DNA of 28,102 nucleotides. It comes from Clostridiales bacterium (GTDB taxonomy: Bacteria; Bacillota; Clostridia; Caldicoprobacterales; DTU083). This document shows positions 22,285 through 28,102 of the stretch, piece after piece. The translations under genes were made by a program, and so were the position numbers. Positions within the stretch are counted from its first letter, which is position 1; each line of letters opens with the position of its first letter. The stretch covers positions 1 through 28,102 of the forward strand of contig JAAZEK010000198.1 in the NCBI GenBank assembly GCA_012512335.1. The letters are read 5' to 3'. The notes under the pieces are model-generated. The model worked only from the letters and a program-made list of their open reading frames with translations. It did not search any database and was not told the origin of the DNA.

Positions 22285-24366
22285 ATGAAAAACTATACGA
22301 CCGACAAAATTAGAAATTTAGGCATCATTGGCCATGGAGGCGAGGGAAAGACTACCCTAACAGAAGCCATGTTGTTTAATGCCAAGGCAATTGACCGTAT
22401 TGGCAAGGTTGAAGATGGAACCACCACCACTGATTATGATCCAGAAGAATTAAAAAGGCATATTTCCATCAGCTCAGCTGTTGCACCGATGGAATGGAAA
22501 CAACATAAGCTAAATGTTATCGATGTACCTGGCTATTTTGATTTTGTTGGTGAAATGGTTAGTACGCTCCGAGTAGTAGATAGCGCTTGTATCGTTGTAG
22601 GCGCCGTATCTGGTGTTAGTGTTGGTGCTGAAAAGGCCTGGGAATATTCTAAGGAATATGGAATGCCAAAAATGATTTTTGTTAATCAGATGGATAGAGA
22701 AAATGCCAATTATACCAAAGTGATTGATCAATTGACTGAACTATATGGCACATCCATTGCTCCATTCCAAGTTCCTATTATGGAAGGCGAAGAATTTACA
22801 GGATATGTAGATGTTGTAGCTATGAAGGCTAATAAGTTTCAGGGTAATGATTTAGTGGAAATACCTATACCTGAAAACATGGAGGATGAAATAGAGTCTA
22901 TCCGCACCACACTCATAGAGGCAGCAGCTGAAACTAGTGAAGAGCTCATGGAAAAATACTTTGAAGGCGAAGAACTCAGTGAGGACGAAATTCAGAAGGC
23001 TCTTCGTGTAGGAGTTGCCAATGGAGAAATAGTACCTGTAATTTGCGGATCCGCTGTTAATAATCGAGGAGTAGCTACACTTATGGATATTGTTACAGCC
23101 TATATGCCTGCTCCTGGTGAAGGTGGAAGTGTTACTGGTAAGAATCCTCAGAGTCAGGAAGCGGTAGAACGAAAATATTCTGCTTCAGAACCTTTCTCTG
23201 CTTTGGTATTCAAAACTGTAGTTGACCCCTTTGTAGGAAAGTTATCCTTATTTAAAGTTCTATCTGGTGAACTTACCACAGGCGGTAGTGTGTACAATCC
23301 CAACAAAGATAAATCTGAAAAAGTAAATAATTTATATTTACTTAGAGGTAAAAAACAGATAGGTATCGACAAGGTAGTATCAGGTGACATCGCTGCAGTA
23401 GCTAAGCTACAGTCCACCATGACAAGTGATACCTTATGCGAACAGTCAAGTCCCGTTATATATAAGGAAATTGAGTTCCCCGAACCTTCTATATCTCTAG
23501 CTGTAGAGTCTGAGAAAGAAGGCGAGGAAGATAAGGTGTTTGCTGGTCTATTCCGTCTAGCGGAAGAAGATCCTACTTTCACCATAGATAAGGAGCCAGA
23601 GACTGGTGAGATGTTGATTTCTGGCATTGGCGAAATGCATCTTGAAATTATCGCAAAGAGACTGCAAAATAAATTTAATGCTTCCGCCGCTTATAAGGAG
23701 CCGAAAATTGCTTATAGAGAGTCAATACGCAAGCCTGTGAAAGCAGAAGGCAGGCATAAGAAACAGAGTGGTGGCCATGGACAATTTGGTCATGTTTGGA
23801 TTGATTTCGAACCAATGTTAGATTCAGAGGAAGAATACGAATTTGTAGATAAGGTAGTAGGCGGTGTAGTTCCGAGACAGTATATTCCAGCTGTTGATAA
23901 GGGCCTGCGCGAAGCTCTACCAAACGGAGTTTTAGCAGGATATCCTATGGTTGGGATCCGAGCAACACTATATGATGGTTCATATCACAGTGTAGACTCC
24001 TCTGAGATGGCCTTCAAGATAGCCGCTTCCTTAGCATTTAAGAAGCTAGAACAGGCTAATCCTGTTTTGTTGGAGCCCATCGTGAAAGCTGAAGTTCTGG
24101 TTCCTGATGACTACATGGGTGACATTATCGGTGACTTGAACAAACGCAGAGGCAGAATCCTAGGAATGAATCCAGTGGGAAATGGTCAACAGGAAGTAGT
24201 TGCAGAAGTGCCACAGGCAGAGATGGTAAAGTATGCTACGGATCTTCGCTCTATGACCCAGGCACGAGGTAGCTTTAAGCTTAGCTTCGTACGTTATGAA
24301 GATGTTCCTGGCAACATAAGCGCCAAGATCATCGAGCAGTCCAAAATAGAAGCTGAAGAGTCATAA
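22285..24366 (+). CDS. EF-G-like translational GTPase (EF-G-2 subfamily)
   Basis: A 693-residue paralogue of elongation factor G with all five EF-G domains. The start at 22285 (MKNYTTDKIRNLG) is chosen because GGGGG lies 8 bases before it, while the ATG 18 bases earlier has no RBS. G1 is GHGGEGKTT (16-24) instead of the classical GHIDAGKTT, G3 is DVPGYFDF with Tyr84 where EF-G has the catalytic His, and G4 is NQMD (134-137). The same pattern occurs in the Thermus thermophilus EF-G-2 type. Domain IV (GQFGHVWIDFEP) and domain V (MNPVGNGQQEVVAEVP) are intact. Rpsl/rpsG/tuf are not nearby, so this is not the housekeeping fusA. A role in translation under special conditions is plausible but unproven. 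A strong terminator follows. Confidence 0.9.
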   Translation: MKNYTTDKIRNLGIIGHGGEGKTTLTEAMLFNAKAIDRIGKVEDGTTTTDYDPEELKRHISISSAVAPMEWKQHKLNVIDVPGYFDFVGEMVSTLRVVDSACIVVGAVSGVSVGAEKAWEYSKEYGMPKMIFVNQMDRENANYTKVIDQLTELYGTSIAPFQVPIMEGEEFTGYVDVVAMKANKFQGNDLVEIPIPENMEDEIESIRTTLIEAAAETSEELMEKYFEGEELSEDEIQKALRVGVANGEIVPVICGSAVNNRGVATLMDIVTAYMPAPGEGGSVTGKNPQSQEAVERKYSASEPFSALVFKTVVDPFVGKLSLFKVLSGELTTGGSVYNPNKDKSEKVNNLYLLRGKKQIGIDKVVSGDIAAVAKLQSTMTSDTLCEQSSPVIYKEIEFPEPSISLAVESEKEGEEDKVFAGLFRLAEEDPTFTIDKEPETGEMLISGIGEMHLEIIAKRLQNKFNASAAYKEPKIAYRESIRKPVKAEGRHKKQSGGHGQFGHVWIDFEPMLDSEEEYEFVDKVVGGVVPRQYIPAVDKGLREALPNGVLAGYPMVGIRATLYDGSYHSVDSSEMAFKIAASLAFKKLEQANPVLLEPIVKAEVLVPDDYMGDIIGDLNKRRGRILGMNPVGNGQQEVVAEVPQAEMVKYATDLRSMTQARGSFKLSFVRYEDVPGNISAKIIEQSKIEAEES

Positions 24367-24380
24367 AAGATTGAACTTAC

Positions 24381-24416
24381 AAAAAGCCTCCTCCTGTTTA
24401 TGGAGCAGGCTTTTTT
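24381..24416 (+). terminator. Rho-independent terminator after the EF-G-like gene
   Basis: AAAAAGCCT (24381-24389) pairs with AGGC plus six T (24407-24416). An inner CTCC/GGAG stem follows a C-C mismatch. Near-ideal terminator. Confidence 0.9.
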
Positions 24417-24433
24417 CTTAGTTACGGGATATG

Positions 24434-24462
24434 GGGCACGAAGCATTAGGCGCTGGGCACGA
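24434..24462. repeat. GGGCACGA direct repeat
   Basis: GGGCACGA at 24434-24441 and 24455-24462, 21 bases apart, around AGCATTAGGCGCT. Noticeably GC-richer than its surroundings. It looks like a small fragment of a dispersed repeat. Confidence 0.4.
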
Positions 24463-24481
24463 GGATTATGAGTGGAGTATT

Positions 24482-24511
24482 TGTCATTCCGAATATAATG
24501 AGGAATCTTTT
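24482..24511. repeat. Single arm of the GTCATTC dispersed repeat
   Basis: TGTCATTCCGAATATAATGA then GGAATCTTTT, a diverged third copy of the arm seen at 11164 and 19964. Confidence 0.5.
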
Positions 24512-24546
24512 TTGGTGTCAAAAGACTTGAATTAGATGTTGTTTAT

Positions 24547-24595
24547 TTGTTAACTTATTAGGGTAATTGTATATGGGAGTAGCAATGCTCCCATA
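24547..24595 (+). promoter_or_regulatory. nagA promoter with overlapping palindrome
   Basis: A candidate promoter TTGTTA (24547-24552), 17 bases, TATATG (24570-24575) overlaps a perfect inverted repeat, TATGGGAG (24572-24579) and CTCCCATA (24588-24595), with an 8-base loop. The palindrome sits over the likely start site, 18 bases before nagA. It could be an operator or a leader hairpin. It does not look like the known NagR/YvoA site. Confidence 0.45.
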
Positions 24596-24613
24596 AATGA
24601 AAGGAGCGTTAAC

Positions 24614-25762
24614 ATGTTATTATTCACAAATTCTAAGGCCTATATAGATGGAAGCTGGAAAACTGGTCTAGAAATTTTAGTAGATCAAGACAAAATAGTA
24701 GATATCAAACCTCAAGGCAGCTATAAGGAAGCTCAAGCTAAAATTGTTGATGTTAAAGGTACTTTTCTAACTCCTGGTTTTGTCGATATTCATATCCATG
24801 GTTCTAATGGAGCGGATGTTATGGATGCAAAAGAGGAGTCACTGCAAAACATTTCCAACTATATTGCTGGTAATGGAACCACCTCTTGGCTGGCGACTAC
24901 AATGACCGTAAGTATAAATGAAATTAGAGACAGTCTTCATGCTGTAGGAAAATATATGGACTCAGATCATGGAGGAGCACAAATCCTTGGGGTTCACTTG
25001 GAAGGACCTTTTCTAAGCCCACTTGCCAAAGGCGCCCATGCAGAGGAGCATATTATTCTTCCAACTATTGATAATTATAAAGCAATTACAGATGGAATTC
25101 CTGATATTGTTCGTTTGATTACCATTGCACCAGAACAGGAAGGTGCTCTGGAATTGGTACCGTATCTTAAGGAAAGAAGAGTTACAGCTTCTTTAGGTCA
25201 TACCAAATGTACCTATCAGCAGTGTTGCATGGGAATTGAAGCAGGCATGAATCATGTATGCCACTTCTATAATGCCATGACACCACTCAATCACCGTGAA
25301 CCTGGTGCAGTAGGAGCCATTTTTGACAATGATTCTACTACTATCGAGCTCATTGCGGATTTGGTTCATATTCATCCAGCTGCTTTGCGCTTGGCAGTAA
25401 AGGCAAAGGGGCCTCATAAAACCGTCTTAATCACAGATGCCATGTCAGCAGCAGGTTTAGCAGATGGCGAATATGAGCTTGGTGGACTGCCTGTTACAGT
25501 TAAAAACGGAGAAGCGCGCCAAGACGATGGAACCTTAGCAGGAAGCACCTTGAGCCAGGATGTTGCTCTAAGAAATATGATTAAAATTGGTATAGCATCA
25601 GAGGATGTTATCCCCATGCTAACAGAAACACCTGCCAGAGAAATAGGTGCAGATCATTATAAAGGTAAATTAGCCGTTGGCCATGATGCAGACATCAATA
25701 TTTTAGATGAAGAATTTTTTGTACAGTCCACCTATACCCAGGGGAAGCTGGTAAAAAAGTAA
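24614..25762 (+). CDS. nagA: N-acetylglucosamine-6-phosphate deacetylase
   Basis: Removes the acetyl group from GlcNAc-6-phosphate in amino-sugar use and cell-wall recycling, in the cytoplasm. Amidohydrolase-fold markers: GFVDIHIHG (HxH, His60 and His62), GVHLEGPFLSP, a metal His in ASLGHT, HFYNAMTPLNHREPG, and catalytic Asp275 in LITDAMSAAG. Length 382 is standard. AAAGGAG lies 8 bases before the ATG. Neither nagB nor a sugar transporter accompanies it; the next gene is birA, starting 1 base after its stop, so the two share a transcript. A palindrome over its promoter suggests a repressor. Confidence 0.95.
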   Translation: MLLFTNSKAYIDGSWKTGLEILVDQDKIVDIKPQGSYKEAQAKIVDVKGTFLTPGFVDIHIHGSNGADVMDAKEESLQNISNYIAGNGTTSWLATTMTVSINEIRDSLHAVGKYMDSDHGGAQILGVHLEGPFLSPLAKGAHAEEHIILPTIDNYKAITDGIPDIVRLITIAPEQEGALELVPYLKERRVTASLGHTKCTYQQCCMGIEAGMNHVCHFYNAMTPLNHREPGAVGAIFDNDSTTIELIADLVHIHPAALRLAVKAKGPHKTVLITDAMSAAGLADGEYELGGLPVTVKNGEARQDDGTLAGSTLSQDVALRNMIKIGIASEDVIPMLTETPAREIGADHYKGKLAVGHDADINILDEEFFVQSTYTQGKLVKK

Positions 25763-25763
25763 A

Positions 25764-26753
25764 ATGAGAAATCGCATTCTAACAATTTTACTAAACAATC
25801 AGGACAGCTTTGTGTCCGGCGAAGACATCAGTCAAGAGCTAGGTGTCAGCCGGACTGCTGTATGGAAAAACATAGGACAGCTAAAGGAAACGGGCTTTAA
25901 GATACAGTCGGTGTCCAATAAGGGATATCGACTAACCAGCCTAGTTGATAAATTTGAACCAGCCTTAGTTCAACATTATCTGACAACGAAAAATTTTGGA
26001 CGAGCTTTAGAGGTCCATGAAACCATCAGCTCCACCAACAGTAGAGCCAAGGAGCTTGCCCAAAGTGGTGCAGCTCACGGAACATTGGTGGTAGCAGAGA
26101 GGCAGTCAAGTGGAAGAGGTAGGCTAGGACGATCTTGGGAATCCCCAGAGGGACTGGGTCTTTGGATGAGCTTAATATTACGGCCTTCCTTTCCTCCAAG
26201 ATTTGCTCCAAGAATGACGGTGCTGGCTGGTTTGGCTGTTGTTCAAGCAATATCTCGGATAACTGGGCTAGAGGCTTTTATTAAGTGGCCAAACGATATT
26301 ATTATTAACTCTAAAAAGCTATGTGGCATTTTAACAGAGATGCAGGCGGACCCAGATTTGATTGATTATATTGTTCTGGGCATCGGTATGAATGTCAATA
26401 CTCAGAAGGAAGACTTTCCTATTGAGTTAAGGGATTCAGCAACATCCTTGAAGCTGGAAAAAGGAGAGCATATAGATCGCTGCAAATTGTTAGCAGAGCT
26501 ACTAGCTGTATTTGAAGACCTAGACAATCGTTATCTAAAAACAGGAGACTTTTCCGAAATATTGAATGAATACAAGGAGAAATGCATTACCCTAGGACGT
26601 ACAGTTCGTGTTACTGGACCTACAGAAGCATTTGAAGGCACAGCTGTAGATCTCACAGATGACTTTGAATTAATAGTAGAAACAAAGAGCGGTGAAAGCC
26701 GTAAGGTCTTTTCTGGTGATGTATCCGTTCGAGGAATAGCAGGCTATATATAA
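25764..26753 (+). CDS. birA: Biotin-protein ligase/biotin operon repressor
   Basis: Attaches biotin to carboxylase carrier proteins and, through its N-terminal winged helix, probably represses biotin genes. HTH: SGEDISQELGVSRTAVWKNI (18-37). The ligase core has the biotinyl-AMP loop GRGRLGRSW (117-125), KWPNDI (174-179), KKLCGILTE (184-192) and LGIGMNVN (205-212). The C-terminal SH3-like domain ends in KSGESRKVFSGDVSVRG. Length 329 is typical for the bifunctional form. The ATG comes 1 base after the nagA stop, with no strong Shine-Dalgarno at normal distance, so translation is probably coupled to nagA. No biotin synthesis genes are in the window. Confidence 0.95.
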   Translation: MRNRILTILLNNQDSFVSGEDISQELGVSRTAVWKNIGQLKETGFKIQSVSNKGYRLTSLVDKFEPALVQHYLTTKNFGRALEVHETISSTNSRAKELAQSGAAHGTLVVAERQSSGRGRLGRSWESPEGLGLWMSLILRPSFPPRFAPRMTVLAGLAVVQAISRITGLEAFIKWPNDIIINSKKLCGILTEMQADPDLIDYIVLGIGMNVNTQKEDFPIELRDSATSLKLEKGEHIDRCKLLAELLAVFEDLDNRYLKTGDFSEILNEYKEKCITLGRTVRVTGPTEAFEGTAVDLTDDFELIVETKSGESRKVFSGDVSVRGIAGYI

Positions 26754-26813
26754 ACACAGTAAAAGTGAGCTTTAGGGTAATAAAACTAGTTCTACTAACA
26801 ACAAGAAGGAAAT

Positions 26814-26858
26814 GAAAGCAATTTTGTGAATTTTCTTTCCAAAACTGCATTGCTTTTC
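26814..26858 (+). terminator. Probable terminator after birA
   Basis: AGCAATTTTG (26817-26826) pairs with CAAAA and ATTGCT across a 4-base bulge (CTGC), followed by TTTTCC. The bulged stem makes this a moderate call. Confidence 0.4.
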
Positions 26859-26933
26859 CGATGAAAGTACTTTAATATGATATAGACTCCAAAGAATCCA
26901 AAAAAATTAGGAAAATTAACGGGGGGTACTATT

Positions 26934-28102
26934 TTGGATATATTTAAGAGGATATTTCAGTACAGTGCTAAGTACAAAAAAAAGTTTGTCTTTGCCATTC
27001 TGATGCATGCTCTACTCATCGCTATTAACCTTATTACACCTCACATCTCTCGACTTATTGTAGACGACGTCATAAAAGAAGGCCAACGTGATTTACTTCC
27101 TATACTTTTGACAGTACTGCTTGTTGCGGCTGTTGTCAAAGGAGTAACCATGTTTATTCGAGGCTATCTCTTTGAAGGTTACTCTCAGAATTGTTTATAT
27201 GATCTAAGGAATGATATGTATACACACCTTCAAGAGTTGCCTTTTTCATTTTATGACAATAACCGTGTTGGCGAGCTGATGTCTCGGATGACAGGGGACC
27301 TGGAAGGAATCCGTGTATTCCTAGCTTCTGGTATACCCATATTCTTCGAAAACATCATATACTTTATCGGAACAGCTATCATATTGCTAATTATGAACGC
27401 CAAGCTGGCCCTTGTCACCTTAATTGTGACACCTCTCATAGCTGTTGTTGCGTATAAATTCAACAAACTAATACGTCCCAAATACAGTGAAATCCGTGAG
27501 CAACAAGCGGCACTTAATACAGCGGCTCAGGAGAACATCTCAGGGGTTCGAGTTGTTAAGGCATTTGCCCGCGAAGAATTCGAAATTGAAAAGTTTGAAA
27601 AGGAAAACTTCCAGAATCGAGAATTAAACATTCAGGCCAGTCATATATCTGGCACATACTTTCCCATTATGGATTTCTTGTCCAGTTTTTGCCTGGTCGT
27701 TTTAATTTGGCTAGGAGGCAGCATGGTAAGCACTGGTGAAATCAGCCTGGGTATAGTTGTTGCCTTTAATGGTTATCTTTGGATGCTCATAATGCCTATG
27801 AGAATGCTGGGTTGGATTACCAATATGGCAGCTCAGGCCGCAACCTCTGGTAAGCGGGTATTTGACATCTTGGACACTGGATCTGCTATAAAGGAAAAAG
27901 AAGATCCTTACAATCCCGAGGAATTCAGGGGAGAAGTTACATTCGAAGATGTTTCTTTTCGATATAGAAAGCAAACCGTCCTATCGGGCTTGGACTTTCA
28001 TGCACCAGCAGGAAGTACAGTCGCCATTATGGGTGCTACGGGCTCAGGAAAAACCTCTATCATCAACTTGATTGAAAGATTCTATGATCGAACATCAGGC
28101 AC
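26934..28102 (+). CDS. ABC transporter, fused permease-ATPase (MsbA/LmrA-type exporter), 3' end missing
   Basis: The first 389 residues of a half-transporter that exports lipids, drugs or peptides; the window ends inside it. It starts with TTG (DIFKRIFQYSAKYKKKFVF), with GGGGGGT 8 bases upstream. The six-helix ABC type-1 membrane domain spans about residues 15-300 and shows the usual PFSFYDNNRVGELMSRMTGD coupling region and QENISGVRVVKAFARE. The nucleotide-binding domain begins near 335 (VTFEDVSFRYRKQTVLSGL), with Walker A GATGSGKT reached just before the end. Such genes often come in heterodimeric pairs in Firmicutes, which cannot be checked here. Substrate unknown. Confidence 0.93.
   Translation, partial: MDIFKRIFQYSAKYKKKFVFAILMHALLIAINLITPHISRLIVDDVIKEGQRDLLPILLTVLLVAAVVKGVTMFIRGYLFEGYSQNCLYDLRNDMYTHLQELPFSFYDNNRVGELMSRMTGDLEGIRVFLASGIPIFFENIIYFIGTAIILLIMNAKLALVTLIVTPLIAVVAYKFNKLIRPKYSEIREQQAALNTAAQENISGVRVVKAFAREEFEIEKFEKENFQNRELNIQASHISGTYFPIMDFLSSFCLVVLIWLGGSMVSTGEISLGIVVAFNGYLWMLIMPMRMLGWITNMAAQAATSGKRVFDILDTGSAIKEKEDPYNPEEFRGEVTFEDVSFRYRKQTVLSGLDFHAPAGSTVAIMGATGSGKTSIINLIERFYDRTSG

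Noticed and set aside
23154..23627. 157-residue minus-strand frame within the EF-G-like gene
   Set aside because: It is a shadow of a clearly conserved gene, with no RBS and Ser-rich, low-information composition.

Overview
The window looks like chromosomal DNA from a low-GC, anaerobic Firmicute, most likely a member of the Clostridia. The grounds are AT-rich base composition, GGAGG-type ribosome binding sites with several TTG/GTG starts, sigma-A-type promoters, a radical-SAM anaerobic sulfatase-maturase-type enzyme, and an EF-G-2-type GTPase paralogue. I cannot name a genus. Nothing looks like a phage, plasmid, CRISPR array, rRNA or tRNA. It is a mostly housekeeping region strewn with short dispersed repeats.

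Layout. (1) 65-664: an orphan small protein with a C39-peptidase-like signature. (2) 982-3592: a polar amino acid ABC importer (lipoprotein, permease, ATPase). The binding protein appears circularly permuted, and the ATPase carries a basic insert. (3) 3699-4460 (-): a DUF975 membrane protein, divergent from an anSME-like radical SAM protein with a SEC-C tail (4791-6011). (4) 6271-8551: a LacI-family regulator with an evident promoter/operator, followed by a Gfo/Idh/MocA oxidoreductase with its own promoter. (5) 8632-12191: leuS and metA. (6) 12466-14944: a 68-aa protein, a DUF4838 glycosidase-like protein, and a 32-aa membrane microprotein whose ribosome binding site lies inside a strong hairpin. 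(7) 14945-21951 (-), in transcription order: pepF, aroB, aroF, tyrA, aroA. The aro/tyr genes cover the DAHP synthase, dehydroquinate synthase, prephenate dehydrogenase and EPSP synthase steps. (8) 22285-28102: EF-G-2-like GTPase, nagA, birA, and the 5' part of an ABC exporter gene cut by the window end.

What the genes do not explain is a set of dispersed repeats: a long nested palindrome present at 6011-6247 and, in opposite orientation, at 19983-20137, with a compensatory base-pair change; a GTCATTC...GAAGAATCT family (11164-11239, 19964-19989, 24482-24511); and a GGGGACGGTTCTCC REP-like family (18749-18835, 20144-20173) whose ends form the stop codons of aroB and pepF. A related GGGGACAGTTCT unit sits in frame three times inside aroA. 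These elements, the permuted binding protein and the hairpin-masked microprotein are the most interesting parts of the window.
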